Source: Streptomyces sp. PTY087I2 (lineage in GTDB: Bacteria; Actinomycetota; Actinomycetes; Streptomycetales; Streptomycetaceae). Taken from it: a DNA stretch of 64,000 bases. Every line of letters begins with the position of its first letter. Positions within the stretch are counted from its first letter, which is position 1. The notes under the pieces are model-generated. The model made no database searches. It worked only from the letters and a program-made list of their open reading frames with translations, and was not told the DNA's origin. Below are positions 25,453 to 34,889 of this stretch, in pieces. The DNA is taken from contig NZ_LZRD01000008.1 of assembly GCF_001687325.1 (NCBI RefSeq), positions 62,001-126,000 on the forward strand, in the 5' to 3' direction. The translations under genes and the position numbers were made by a program.

Positions 25453-26487
25453 TCAGCCCGTTTCGGGGAAATGACAGGCGGCCGTGCGCGCTCCTGAGCC
25501 CACGACCTGGAGCAGCGGCCGCTCGGTACGGCAGACCGCCTGCGCCTTGGGACAGCGCGAGTGGAATCCGCAGCCGCTGGGCGGCGCGGCGGGGCTCGGC
25601 GGGTCGCCGAGCAGCAGGATCCGCTCGCGGCGGCGCTCGGCCGCCGGGTCGGGCAGCGGGACCGCCGAGAGCAGCGCCCGGGTGTAGGGGTGCGCCGGCC
25701 GGTCGTACAGCTCGCGTTTGTCGCCGATCTCGACGATGCGCCCCAGGTACATCACCGCCACCCGGTCGCACACCCGCTTCACCACGGACAGATCGTGGGC
25801 GATGAAGAGGAACGACAGCCCCAGCTCGGCCCTCAGACGCTCCATCAGATTGACGACCTGGGCCTGTACGGACACGTCGAGCGCGGAGACCGGCTCGTCG
25901 GCGACGATCAGGCGCGGCCCGGTCGCCAGGGCGCGGGCGATACCGATCCGCTGGGCCTGCCCGCCGGAAAACTGGTACGGGTGCCGGTCCAGGTGTTCCG
26001 CCCCCAGGCCCACCAGGTCGAGCAGTTCGGCGGCCCGGTCTCGGGCGGCCCGGACCGTGGCCCCCTGCACCAGCAGCGGTTCGGCGATGATCCGGGCGAC
26101 GGTCTGCCGCGGGTTCAGGGAGGCGTGGGGGTCCTGGAAGATGATCTGGAGGTGCCGCCGGACCGGCCGTAGTTCGCGCGGGGACAGATGGGTGATGTCA
26201 CGCCCCTCGAACTCGACGGTTCCCGCCGTGGGTTCGAGCAGCCGTACCAGCATCCGGCCCGTCGTGGACTTGCCGCAGCCCGACTCCCCGACCAGACCGA
26301 GGGTCTCCCCCGCGGCGAGCTCCAGATCGACACCGTCCACCGCCCGGACGGGCGCGGCGGCACGCCCCAGCACCCGGCGCCCGGGGAACGCCTTCACCAG
26401 ACCCCGTACGGACAGCAGAGGCGCCACCCCGCCTTGAAAGGCCGAACGGGCTGACGAGTCCAGTGAGTTGGGGTACGGGGATGTCAT
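25453..26487 (-). CDS. Oligopeptide ABC importer, ATPase (OppF/DppF type)
   Basis: This 344-residue ATPase has the Walker [10 protein letters not shown], signature [14 protein letters not shown] and Walker B LIVADEP. The C-terminal oligopeptide-transporter extension [15 protein letters not shown] is also present. It energises import of short peptides with the OppD-type partner. The ATG follows AGGAGG and overlaps the partner gene by 4 bases. It is the last gene of the five-gene importer operon and precedes the collagenase. Confidence 0.9.
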   Translation of the reverse strand: MTSPYPNSLDSSARSAFQGGVAPLLSVRGLVKAFPGRRVLGRAAAPVRAVDGVDLELAAGETLGLVGESGCGKSTTGRMLVRLLEPTAGTVEFEGRDITHLSPRELRPVRRHLQIIFQDPHASLNPRQTVARIIAEPLLVQGATVRAARDRAAELLDLVGLGAEHLDRHPYQFSGGQAQRIGIARALATGPRLIVADEPVSALDVSVQAQVVNLMERLRAELGLSFLFIAHDLSVVKRVCDRVAVMYLGRIVEIGDKRELYDRPAHPYTRALLSAVPLPDPAAERRRERILLLGDPPSPAAPPSGCGFHSRCPKAQAVCRTERPLLQVVGSGARTAACHFPETG

Positions 26488-27575
26488 CGGGCCTCCTCGG
26501 CCGGTACGGGGACCCCGCCGGGCGGGCCGGGGTGCGGGGCGGCCGGGGCGGCCGGCAGGGGCAGATGGCAGGCGACCAGCCGGCCGTCGCCGTGTACGTC
26601 CCTGGGGCGCGGGCTCTCCTCCGCGCAGCGGGCCCGCTCCGAGGCGGTGGCGGCGGCCGCCCGGGGGCAGCGCGGTGCGAAGGGGCAGCCGGTTCGCGGC
26701 TCGGCCGGTGAGGGCGGGGAGCCGGGGATGGCGCGCAGCGGTGCGTCGTCGGGGTCGTCCAGGCGGGGCAGCGAGTCCAGGAGGCCGCGGGTGTAGGGGT
26801 GCGCGGGGCTGTGGAACAGCTCGTCCACCGGGGCCTGTTCGGCGCCGCGTCCGCCGTACATGACGAGCACGTCGTGGGCGACGCGCGCCACCACCCCCAG
26901 GTCGTGGGTGATCATCAGGACGCCCAGTCCGCGTTCCTGCTGGAGGCGGGCGATCAGTTCGAGGATCTGCGCCTGGACGGTGACGTCGAGCGCGGTGGTC
27001 GGTTCGTCGGCGACGAGCAGTTCGGGTTCGCAGGACAGGGCCATGGCGATCATGGCGCGCTGGCGCATGCCGCCGGAGAACTGGTGCGGGTACTCCCCCG
27101 CCCTGCGGGCCGGTTCGGGGATGCCGACCTCGCCGAGCATGTCCACGGCCCGTCTGCGGGCGACGCGTCGGGCGCTGCCGAAGTGGTGGCGGTGGGCCTC
27201 CGCGATCTGTTCGCCGACCGTGTACGCGGGATGGAGCGCGGACAGCGGGTCCTGGAAGACCATCGCCATCCGGCGTCCGCGCAGCCGGCCGAACCGGCGG
27301 TCGGTCAGGCCGAGGAGTTCCTGTCCGGCGAGGATGATCGATCCGCTCACCCGGGCCCGGCGGTGCAGGCCCAGCACGGCGAGGGAGGTGACCGACTTGC
27401 CGGAGCCGGACTCACCGACCAGACCCAGGGTGCGGCCGGCCGCCACGGTGAAGGAGACCCCGTCGACGGCCTGGACGGCTCCGGCCGGGGTGTCGAAGGC
27501 GACCCGCAGATCGTGGACCCGCAGCAGGGGCTGGTCCGGTTCGACGAGCTGTTCCGGTTCGGTGGTGGGCTCCAC
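26484..27575 (-). CDS. Oligopeptide ABC importer, ATPase (OppD/DppD type)
   Basis: This 363-residue ATPase has Walker A GESGSGKS, signature FSGGMRQRAMIAMAL, Walker B LLVADEP and the peptide-importer C-terminal motif GCPFAPRCP. It pairs with the neighbouring ATPase. The GTG start at 27575 has GAGGAAC before it and lies 2 bases after the permease stop. Preceding triplets are open but belong to the permease region in another frame. Confidence 0.9.
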   Translation of the reverse strand: MEPTTEPEQLVEPDQPLLRVHDLRVAFDTPAGAVQAVDGVSFTVAAGRTLGLVGESGSGKSVTSLAVLGLHRRARVSGSIILAGQELLGLTDRRFGRLRGRRMAMVFQDPLSALHPAYTVGEQIAEAHRHHFGSARRVARRRAVDMLGEVGIPEPARRAGEYPHQFSGGMRQRAMIAMALSCEPELLVADEPTTALDVTVQAQILELIARLQQERGLGVLMITHDLGVVARVAHDVLVMYGGRGAEQAPVDELFHSPAHPYTRGLLDSLPRLDDPDDAPLRAIPGSPPSPAEPRTGCPFAPRCPRAAAATASERARCAEESPRPRDVHGDGRLVACHLPLPAAPAAPHPGPPGGVPVPAEEAR

Positions 27576-27577
27576 GG

Positions 27578-28564
27578 TCAGTTCCTCACCCTCGGGTCGA
27601 CGACGGCGTACAGCAGGTCGATGACGACGTTGGCCGCCACGATGAAGAAGGCGGCGAGCAGCGTGACGCCGAGCACGACGGGCTGGTCGGAGCGTTGCAG
27701 GGCGTCGTAGAAGAGCCGGCCCACGCCGGGGATGCCGAAGATGGACTCGGTGATGACCGCTCCGGCGAGCAGGGCGCCGAGGTCCATGCCGAAGAGCGTG
27801 AGGACGGGCGTCATCGCGGAGCGCAGCCCGTGCTTGACCACGACGGTCCGGGCGGGCAGGCCCTTGGCTCGGGCGGTCCGGATGTAGGGCTGCTCCATCG
27901 TCTCGATCATCGAACTGCGGCTCTGCCGTGCGTACATGGCGGCGTACAGCAGAGCAAGTGCGACCCAGGGCAGGAGCAGGTTGGCCGCCCAGGCGATCGG
28001 GTCGTCGGTGAGCGGGACGTACGCGGGGTAGGGCAGCAGTCCGGTCAGCCGGACCAGGCCGTACAGGAGCATCACCGCGGTGAAGTAGACGGGCAGCGAG
28101 GCGGTGGCGACCGCGCCGACCATCAGGGTGCGGTCGAGGAGGCCGCCCTTGCGCAGGGCCGCGGTCACTCCGGCGGTCAGCCCGAGCACCAGCCACAGGC
28201 AGGCGGCGCCGAAGGCCAGCGACACGGAGACGGGCAGCCGGTCCATCAGCAGGTCCCACACCGGCAGGGCGTTCTCGTAGGAGTAGCCGAGGCAGGGGAA
28301 GCCGCACTGGATGGCGTGGGGTCCGCTGCCCAGCTCGCGGCCGGCGAAGATGCCCACGAGATAGTCGCCGAACTGACGCCACACGGGCTGGTCGAGCCCC
28401 ATGAAGTGGCGTACCTCCGCGAGCCGTTCGGGGCTGCACGTCTTGCCGCAGGCCGCCGCGGCGGGGTCGGCGGGCAGCAGGTAGAAGATGGTGAAGGTGA
28501 CGGCGCAGATGGCGAGCAGGACGCCCGCCACGCCGAGGCATCTGCGGACCAGGTAGGCGATCAC
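27578..28564 (-). CDS. Oligopeptide ABC importer, permease (OppB/DppB type)
   Basis: This 328-residue membrane protein begins with a helix (RRCLGVAGVLLAICAVTFTIFYLLP) and contains the DppB-type loop and the EAA-like coupling segment YIRTARAKGLPARTVVVKH. It forms the membrane channel with the second permease. The start is a GTG with GGGAGG upstream that overlaps the other permease stop by 4 bases (GTGA). Confidence 0.88.
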   Translation of the reverse strand: MIAYLVRRCLGVAGVLLAICAVTFTIFYLLPADPAAAACGKTCSPERLAEVRHFMGLDQPVWRQFGDYLVGIFAGRELGSGPHAIQCGFPCLGYSYENALPVWDLLMDRLPVSVSLAFGAACLWLVLGLTAGVTAALRKGGLLDRTLMVGAVATASLPVYFTAVMLLYGLVRLTGLLPYPAYVPLTDDPIAWAANLLLPWVALALLYAAMYARQSRSSMIETMEQPYIRTARAKGLPARTVVVKHGLRSAMTPVLTLFGMDLGALLAGAVITESIFGIPGVGRLFYDALQRSDQPVVLGVTLLAAFFIVAANVVIDLLYAVVDPRVRN

Positions 28565-29532
28565 GGCCGGCCTCCCTGGGGGTCGAGGATGTCGCGCAGG
28601 GCGTCGCCGAGGACCGTGAAGGCGAGGACGGCGACGAAGAGGAAGACGCTCGGGACGATGAAGTACATGGGGTCCGTCTCGTAGTACGCGACGGCCTCGG
28701 CGATCATCTGGCCCCAGGAGGGGGTGGGCGGGCGCACGCCCACGCCGAGGAAGCTGAGGGCGGCCTCGGTGCTGATCATTCCGGGGATCAGCAGCGTGGT
28801 GTACGCGATGACGGGCCCGGAGATGTTGGGCAGCACCTGCCGGGTGAGGATGCGCCAGGGTCCGCTGCCGCAGGCGCGGGCGGCCTCGACGAATTCGCGG
28901 TGGCGCAGGGAGAGGGCCTCGGCGCGCACCACGCGGGCGATGCCGGGCCAGCCGAAGACGCCGATGACGACGGTCATCAGCACGACCCGGTTGACGTCCT
29001 GGGCCACCGACATCATCGCGATCATGAAGATGAGCGAGGGGAAGGACATGGTGAGGTCCATCAGCCTGCTCAGTACGGTGTCGACGCGGCCGCCGAAGTA
29101 GCCGGCGGCGATGCCCGCCGCGGTGCCGGTGACGACGACGATCGCGGTGGCGGCGAAGGCGATCAGCAGGGAGACCTGGGCGCCGTGGACGACGCGGGCG
29201 AACAGATCGCGGCCGGTGACGGGTTCGACGCCGAGCCAGTGTTCGGCGCCGATGCCGCCGAGGGCGCCGCGGGGCAGGCCGCCGAGGTAGGGGTCGATGG
29301 CGTCGGCGTCGAAGGCGGTGGGCGACCAGCCGCCCAGCCGGCTGAGCAGGGGCGCGGTGAGGGCGATCAGGATCAGCAGGGCGGCGGCGATCAGGGCGGT
29401 CCGGCTGCCCCGGTCGCCCCACAGGCGGCGCCAGGTGGTCCGCCAGGGGGCGTCGGGCAGGGCGGGTGAGCCGGGTCCGGCGGTGGCCGAGGGTTTGTCC
29501 GATCCGGTGGCCGGGGGTTTGGCGATGCTCAT
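28561..29532 (-). CDS. Oligopeptide ABC importer, permease (OppC/DppC type)
   Basis: This 323-residue protein has a cytoplasmic N-terminus, one helix (TALIAAALLILIALTAPLL), the OppC signature LGVEPVTGRDLFARVVHGAQ and the coupling helix FVEAARACGSGPWRIL. The ATG lies 20 bases after the binding-protein gene stop. It partners the 27578-28564 permease. Confidence 0.9.
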   Translation of the reverse strand: MSIAKPPATGSDKPSATAGPGSPALPDAPWRTTWRRLWGDRGSRTALIAAALLILIALTAPLLSRLGGWSPTAFDADAIDPYLGGLPRGALGGIGAEHWLGVEPVTGRDLFARVVHGAQVSLLIAFAATAIVVVTGTAAGIAAGYFGGRVDTVLSRLMDLTMSFPSLIFMIAMMSVAQDVNRVVLMTVVIGVFGWPGIARVVRAEALSLRHREFVEAARACGSGPWRILTRQVLPNISGPVIAYTTLLIPGMISTEAALSFLGVGVRPPTPSWGQMIAEAVAYYETDPMYFIVPSVFLFVAVLAFTVLGDALRDILDPQGGRP

Positions 29533-29552
29533 GGGAACGCGTCCCCGCCCTC

Positions 29553-31301
29553 TCAGCCCTTGCTCCGCGACGGGTCCTTCAGACCGATCACCGCGAAGTC
29601 GAACTGGCCGGTCCAGGAGGGGTGTCCGAAGGCTCCGGCGATGTTGTCGCCGACGAGCAGCGGCTTGCGCTCCCAGAGCAGCGGGACGGCCGGGGACTTG
29701 CGCTGGATCTCCCGGTCGAGCGCGTTCCACGCCTGCGCGGCGGCGGTCGCGTCGGGCATCGCGGCGATCTCGTCCATGCGCCGCTCCACGCCCTTGTCGC
29801 GGAACTGGGAGACGTTGCCCTGGTTGCCCTTGGCCTTGATGGTGCGGCCGTCGAAGACGAACGGCAGGAAGGTGGCGGCGGACGGGTAGTCGGGGCACCA
29901 GCCGCTGATGGCCATGTCGGGGGCGTTGGCGGTGTCGCCGATGGTGTCGTAGTAGACCGAGGGGTCGACGGTCTCGATGCGCAGCCGTATGCCGACCCGG
30001 GCCAGGCTCTGCTGGAGCGCCTCGGCGCGGGTCTTGTCGCCGGTGGACACGGTGATCGTCGTGTCGAAGCCGTCGCCCCTGCCCGCTTCGGCGAGCAGCT
30101 TCTCGGCCTTCTTCACGTCCCCGGTGGGCGGCCCGGTGTGGACCGGGTCGGCGGCGCGGCCGCCGGTGAGTGAGGGCGGCAGATAGGCGGTGGCGATGTC
30201 GTTGAGGGCGGGCCCGCCGTTGGCGGTGACCTGGGCCTGCTTGTCGACGGCGTACTGCATCGCCTGCCGGAGCTTCGGGTCGTCGAAGGGCGCCCGGGAG
30301 GTGTTCAGGGCGAGCATGTCGGTGCAGCCGGTGCGCTCGGCGGAGAGCCGCTGCCGGATCTCGGGCTTCGGCAGGACCTTGGCGACGCTGGAGGGCTGGA
30401 GGTCGGACCACTCGACGGCGGAGGCATCGGTGCCCGCGCTCTCGATGATCCGGTCGTCTATCTGACCGCCCTTGAGGCCCTGGATCACCACGATGCGGTC
30501 GGGGTACGCCTTGCGCACGGGGTCGGTCGCTGCGTCCCAGTGGGTGTTGCGGACAAGCACCAGCTTCTTGCCGCGGGCGTAGCTCTCGATGCGGTACGGC
30601 CCCGAGGAGAAGGGCCGCAGGTCGTACTGGACGCCCTTCTCCCGGGACGCGGGCACGGGAGAGAAGGTGGGCAGCGTGACCGTGGAGGAGAACTCGGCGA
30701 CGGGCCTGCGCAGCGAGAAGACGATGGTCCGGTCGTCGGGGGTCCGGATCGAGTCGAGGTGCTTGCCGTCCAGCGGGCCGGTGTACCCCTCGGTGCCGGC
30801 CAGATAGCGCTGGGCGTAGTCGGGGCCGCCCGCGAGGTCCGGGGCGAAGGAGCGCTCGACGTTGTACTTGATGTCGCGGGACCGGATCGGGGTGCCGTCC
30901 TCGTAGACGAGCCCGGGCTTCAGGGTGAAGGTCCAGGTGCGGCCGCCGTCGGACGATTTGCCGAGGTCGGTCGCGAGGTCGGGGACGATCTCGCTGCCCC
31001 GTTTCCCGGGCGCGGCCCGGAAGGTGGTGAGGGTGCGGTAGATCAGCCGGGTGCCGAAGTCCATGGTCGGCATGACCCAGTTGCGGGCGGGGTCCAGATG
31101 GGCGAAGTCCTGGTTGGACAGCACGGTCAGGGTGCCGCCCCGCTGCGGGGTGCCGCCGATGACGGTGCCGGTCGCCACTCCGGGCTGCTGCCGCGCGTCC
31201 GGGCCGCGGCCGTCACCTCCCTGCGAGGAGCAGGCACTCAGCAGGGCCAGGGCCAGCGAGGTGCTCAGGGATACGGACAGCGCACGGCTGCGACGGGACA
31301 T
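29553..31301 (-). CDS. Peptide-binding lipoprotein of the ABC importer (SBP family 5)
   Basis: This 582-residue solute-binding lipoprotein has a signal peptide ending in the lipobox LLSAC, then a flexible Gly/Pro linker and the family-5 fold (PQRGGTLTVLSNQDFAHLDP; later GLVYEDGTPI, then SRDIKYNVERS). It captures oligopeptides outside the membrane. It is first in the importer operon. Given the adjacent collagenase and hydroxyproline genes, the ligand is probably Pro/Hyp-rich collagen peptides (inference). Confidence 0.88.
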   Translation of the reverse strand: MSRRSRALSVSLSTSLALALLSACSSQGGDGRGPDARQQPGVATGTVIGGTPQRGGTLTVLSNQDFAHLDPARNWVMPTMDFGTRLIYRTLTTFRAAPGKRGSEIVPDLATDLGKSSDGGRTWTFTLKPGLVYEDGTPIRSRDIKYNVERSFAPDLAGGPDYAQRYLAGTEGYTGPLDGKHLDSIRTPDDRTIVFSLRRPVAEFSSTVTLPTFSPVPASREKGVQYDLRPFSSGPYRIESYARGKKLVLVRNTHWDAATDPVRKAYPDRIVVIQGLKGGQIDDRIIESAGTDASAVEWSDLQPSSVAKVLPKPEIRQRLSAERTGCTDMLALNTSRAPFDDPKLRQAMQYAVDKQAQVTANGGPALNDIATAYLPPSLTGGRAADPVHTGPPTGDVKKAEKLLAEAGRGDGFDTTITVSTGDKTRAEALQQSLARVGIRLRIETVDPSVYYDTIGDTANAPDMAISGWCPDYPSAATFLPFVFDGRTIKAKGNQGNVSQFRDKGVERRMDEIAAMPDATAAAQAWNALDREIQRKSPAVPLLWERKPLLVGDNIAGAFGHPSWTGQFDFAVIGLKDPSRSKG

Positions 31302-31635
31302 GGGGCACTCCTCGGTACGGGAGACGGCTCGGTACGGGAACGGGGCACGGCGACAGCGGAACGGGCCGGCGGAACGGGCGCTGATCCGGAGGGACTTGGT
31401 GCTCCGGGCGGCCGAGCGGCCCGGAGGGCGACTGCTTGCGGAACGCGAGGCGGAGCGGGCCGGAACATGCGTCCAGCCACGCGATGTGACCCGTAACATA
31501 GTAATGTGAAATTGCACAGCCAAGGAGTAGAGCGCCCCGTTACCGAAACGTGTCCAGCGACCTGGACCTTTCGGCCTCCGAACCGGCACCCCCGACCGCC
31601 GCCACCGGCGCACCCTCCACCCCCGAAGGAGACCC
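31302..31635. other. Divergent intergenic region between peptide importer and aminopeptidase
   Basis: This 334-base region between two divergent start codons holds the operator-like site at 31501-31517 and a short tandem duplication of CTCGGTACGGGA (from about 31311). A possible -10 for the aminopeptidase lies near 31497. No credible gene is seen in it. Confidence 0.6.
31501..31517. promoter_or_regulatory. GntR-type operator, importer/aminopeptidase site
   Basis: GTAATGTGAAATTGCAC matches the shared core (A)ATGTGACATTGCA with one change. It is placed to control both the importer operon and the aminopeptidase. Confidence 0.6.
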
Positions 31636-33096
31636 ATGACTTCCATGCCCCCTGCCCGCCTGCACACGGGCAGCCACGATCTGCCGGTACCGGCAGCCCT
31701 GGACGCCTTCATGGCCACCGGCTGGGCGCCGTCCCCGCTGCCCGCCGACGCCCGGGTCCCCGGCCATGCCCTGCTGCCCGGCCGGTGGCAGCGGCTGTCG
31801 GCGCGCTTCCCCGGCGAGCGGCTGGTGATACCCGCCGGAACGCTCAAGGTCCGCTCGAACGACACCGATCACCGCTTCCGCCCGCACAGCGCGTACGCCT
31901 GGCTGACCGGACTGACCGGCGAGGAGCAGCCCGACCACGTCCTGGTCCTCGAACCGTCCGGCCCCGACGGCCACGAAGCGGTGCTCCACCTCCGCCCCCG
32001 CTCTCCCCGGAACACCAGCGGGTTCTACCGCGACCGCCGCTACGGCGAGTTCTGGGTCGGCCGCCGGCCCGACCTGGACGAGACGGCGGCGCTGACCGGG
32101 CTGCGCTGCGCCCACCTGGAGGAGCTGCCGGGACTCCTGACCGGCCCGCAGCCGCCGACCCGGCTGCTCGCGGGCGTGGACCCCCGGGTCGACGACCTGC
32201 TGCCCGAGCGGTCCCACACCCCTTCGGGGGACGCCGAGTTGGACGCCGTGCTCGCCGAACTCCGGTTGCACAAGGACCCGTGGGAGGTGGGCCAGCTCCA
32301 ACTGGCCGTCGACCACACGACGTCGGGCTTCGAGGATGTGGTGCGCGCCCTGCCCGACGCCCTGCGTCACCCTCGCGGCGAACGGCGGATCGAGGGCGTG
32401 TTCCATCTGCGCGCGCGGACCGAGGGCAACGGCACGGGGTACGAGACCATCGCGGCGGCGGGCGCGCACGCCTGCGTGCTGCACTGGATCCGCAACGACG
32501 GCCCGCTCTCGCCGTCCCAGCTCCTCCTGCTCGACGCGGGGGTGGAGACCGACACCCTCTACACCGCGGACATCACCCGCACCCTGCCCCTGTCGGGCCG
32601 CTTCTCACCGGCCCAACGCGACGTCTACGAACTGGTGCTGGCCGCCCAGGAGGCCGCCATCGCCGTCCTGCGGCCCGGCGCCCGCTTCCGGGACTTCCAC
32701 CGGGAGGCCATGCGCGTCATCGCCGAGGGGCTGCACGCCTGGGGCGTCCTGCCGGTCCCGCCCGAGGAGGCGCTCGCCGACGACAGCGGCCTGTACCGCC
32801 GCTACACCCTGTGCAGCAGCGGGCACATGCTCGGCATCGACGTGCACGACTGTGCCCGGGCCCGCGCGGAGACCTATCTCGACGGCGTACTGGAGGAGGG
32901 CCATGTCCTCACCGTCGAACCCGGGCTCTACCTCCAGCCGGACGACGAGACACTGCCGCCCGAACTGCGCGGCATGGGCGTGCGCATCGAGGACGACCTC
33001 GTGATCACCGCCGACGGTGCGAGACTCCTCTCCGGCGCGCTGCCCCGTACGGCCGACGGCGTCGAGGAGTGGATGGCCCGCCTCCTGGACGACTGA
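31636..33096 (+). CDS. Xaa-Pro aminopeptidase (M24B, PepP type)
   Basis: This 486-residue dinuclear metallopeptidase removes an N-terminal residue preceding proline or hydroxyproline. The metal ligands are visible in order: Asp in LLDAGVET, Asp in YTADITRT, His in SSGHMLGIDVHD, Glu in LTVEPGLYL and Glu in VRIEDDLVI. The N-terminal creatinase-like domain is present. GAAGGAG precedes the ATG. Between the importer and the hydroxyproline genes, its likely job is to finish off imported collagen peptides in the cytoplasm. Confidence 0.9.
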   Translation: MTSMPPARLHTGSHDLPVPAALDAFMATGWAPSPLPADARVPGHALLPGRWQRLSARFPGERLVIPAGTLKVRSNDTDHRFRPHSAYAWLTGLTGEEQPDHVLVLEPSGPDGHEAVLHLRPRSPRNTSGFYRDRRYGEFWVGRRPDLDETAALTGLRCAHLEELPGLLTGPQPPTRLLAGVDPRVDDLLPERSHTPSGDAELDAVLAELRLHKDPWEVGQLQLAVDHTTSGFEDVVRALPDALRHPRGERRIEGVFHLRARTEGNGTGYETIAAAGAHACVLHWIRNDGPLSPSQLLLLDAGVETDTLYTADITRTLPLSGRFSPAQRDVYELVLAAQEAAIAVLRPGARFRDFHREAMRVIAEGLHAWGVLPVPPEEALADDSGLYRRYTLCSSGHMLGIDVHDCARARAETYLDGVLEEGHVLTVEPGLYLQPDDETLPPELRGMGVRIEDDLVITADGARLLSGALPRTADGVEEWMARLLDD

Positions 33097-33132
33097 CGGC
33101 CTGCGGCCGATGAGGCGAGGGGCGCACCGCGC

Positions 33133-33150
33133 AACGTGACATTGTATAGT
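33133..33150 (+). promoter_or_regulatory. GntR-type operator and -10 at the regulator gene
   Basis: AACGTGACATTG followed by TATAGT (33145-33150) places the shared operator core directly against a good -10 hexamer, 27 bases before the GntR start. Binding here would block transcription, implying autorepression. Confidence 0.6.
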
Positions 33151-33176
33151 GCGGTGACAAATCTGAAGGGGAACGC

Positions 33177-33887
33177 ATGAGTGAGCTGAAGTCCCGCAAA
33201 CTCATCTCGGTGCAGGAGCATCTGCGCGACCAGGTGGCCAACGCCCTGCGTGCCGCGCTGATAGCGGGGGAACTCCAGCCCGGCGTGATCTACTCGGCGC
33301 CCACCCTGGCCGCCGAGTACGGCGTCTCGGCCACACCCGTGCGCGAGGCCATGCTGGATCTGGCCCGGGAGGGCCTGGTCGAGGCGGTGCGCAACAAGGG
33401 ATTCCGGGTCACCGAGCTCTCCGAGCGCGACCTGGACGAGTACACCGAGATCCGCGCGCTCATCGAGATCCCCACCATCGGCCGGGTGACCCGCACCGCC
33501 TCCCGCGAGCAGCTGGAGGCGGTGCGCCCGGTGGCCGAGGAGATCGTGGCCGCCGCACAGCGGGGCGACCTGATCGGCTACCTGGAGTCGGACCGCCGCT
33601 TCCATCTCGACCTGCTCGCCCTCGCGGGGAACGCGCGCCTCGTCGAGACGGTGGCCGACCTGCGCAAGCGGTCCCGGCTGTACGGGCTCACCGACCTGTC
33701 CCAGGAAGGGGCGTTGGTGGGTTCGGCGCGGGAGCACACCGCGCTCCTGGACATCATGATCGAGGGCGACGCGGAGGCGGCCGAGGAGCATATGCGCCGC
33801 CATCTCGCACATGTACGGACCCTGTGGGCGGCCCGGAAACGGGAAGCCGAACGCACGACCCCGTCCCGCAAGCTCGGGGCGCGCTGA
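33177..33887 (+). CDS. GntR-family (FadR-type) regulator of the hydroxyproline locus
   Basis: This 236-residue regulator has an N-terminal winged helix (PTLAAEYGVSATPVREAMLDL) and a helical FCD ligand domain with Asp and His positions that usually bind a metal and a small acid (ESDRRFHLDLL; later EHTALLDIMIEGD). AAGGGG precedes the ATG. It lies amid the peptide and hydroxyproline genes, and similar operator sequences precede each unit, so it is the likely repressor, with a pathway intermediate as inducer (inference). Confidence 0.88.
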   Translation: MSELKSRKLISVQEHLRDQVANALRAALIAGELQPGVIYSAPTLAAEYGVSATPVREAMLDLAREGLVEAVRNKGFRVTELSERDLDEYTEIRALIEIPTIGRVTRTASREQLEAVRPVAEEIVAAAQRGDLIGYLESDRRFHLDLLALAGNARLVETVADLRKRSRLYGLTDLSQEGALVGSAREHTALLDIMIEGDAEAAEEHMRRHLAHVRTLWAARKREAERTTPSRKLGAR

Positions 33888-33941
33888 GTCGAACCTGCGG
33901 CGGGGCGGCAGGCGTTGGCACTCCGAGCAACCCGCCCCCGC

Positions 33942-34889
33942 TCAACTCAGCCCCGCTTCCCCGCCGTTCTCTCCCCTCCCCCGGTAAACCGCGACGGCGA
34001 CCACCAGGTCCTGCCAGCCCATGCCGCAAGTCTTCACGACCAGTGGGCGGTCGGCCGGGAGAACGGCCGGTGAGCCCGCCGGGTCCGCCAGGGTGACCAG
34101 GGAGTCCGGGGCGAGCGTGCCTTCGCGGATCGCCAGCACCACGTCGCCCGCCTCGCGGAGGGCGGTCTCCCGGCTCTCCACCAGGACCGTCGCGCGCCCC
34201 ATCAGCGCGGCGTCGACCTCCCGTACGTCCGGTTCGTGCGAGCCGACCGCCAGCACCACCGCCTCGTCGGACACCAGCCGTCCGTCGACCACCGGTTCGC
34301 GCGCGGAAGTCGCCGTGACGACGACCTGGGCGTGCCGCACCGCGGCCGCCACTTCCCCTCCGTCCACGGCCAGGTGACGGTCCGCCCAGTCCGGCACGGG
34401 CCCGCCACGTCGGGTGACGACCGTGACCTCGGACACCGGGACGTGCGCCCGTACGGCGGCGACGTGCCCTTCGCCTTGGGGGCCCGCGCCGAAGACCACC
34501 AGGCGCAGCCCGCCGTACCGGTCGGCGAGCGCGCGCAGCCGGTCCAGGCAGGCCGCGACCGAGACCGCCGGGGTGCGCAGGGCCGTCAGCGCCACCCCGT
34601 CCAGGAGGGCCACCAGCGTCAGGGTCGCGCTGTCGTGCAGCAGATACGTGGCGTTGATCCGCCGCAGCCCGCGCGCGGGGTTGCCGGGCGCGACGGTGGC
34701 GACCTTCACCCCGTACCAGCCGCCGTACTCCGAGGGCATGAGCAGCCCCTGACCGTGGGCCAGCGGCACGACCGTCCGGGGGACACCGCCGTCCGGGTCG
34801 AGCCCTCCGGCCAGCGCCTCCCGGACCGCGGCGACGGCGGCGGCCGGACCGAGCGCGGCCACGTCCGCCGCGTCGAGCGTCACCGTCAT
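33942..34889 (-). CDS. Ornithine cyclodeaminase/mu-crystallin family, probable pyrroline-2-carboxylate reductase
   Basis: This 315-residue NAD(P)-binding protein has the Rossmann motif VVFGAGPQGEGHVAAV and the upstream segment GLRRINATYLL of the OCD family. In hydroxyproline clusters this family reduces delta-1-pyrroline-2-carboxylate to L-proline, which fits the trans-3-hydroxyproline or D-proline branch. Its start overlaps the upstream racemase-family gene by 4 bases (ATGA). It is the last gene of a seven-gene operon and converges on the GntR gene. Confidence 0.75.
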   Translation of the reverse strand: MTVTLDAADVAALGPAAAVAAVREALAGGLDPDGGVPRTVVPLAHGQGLLMPSEYGGWYGVKVATVAPGNPARGLRRINATYLLHDSATLTLVALLDGVALTALRTPAVSVAACLDRLRALADRYGGLRLVVFGAGPQGEGHVAAVRAHVPVSEVTVVTRRGGPVPDWADRHLAVDGGEVAAAVRHAQVVVTATSAREPVVDGRLVSDEAVVLAVGSHEPDVREVDAALMGRATVLVESRETALREAGDVVLAIREGTLAPDSLVTLADPAGSPAVLPADRPLVVKTCGMGWQDLVVAVAVYRGRGENGGEAGLS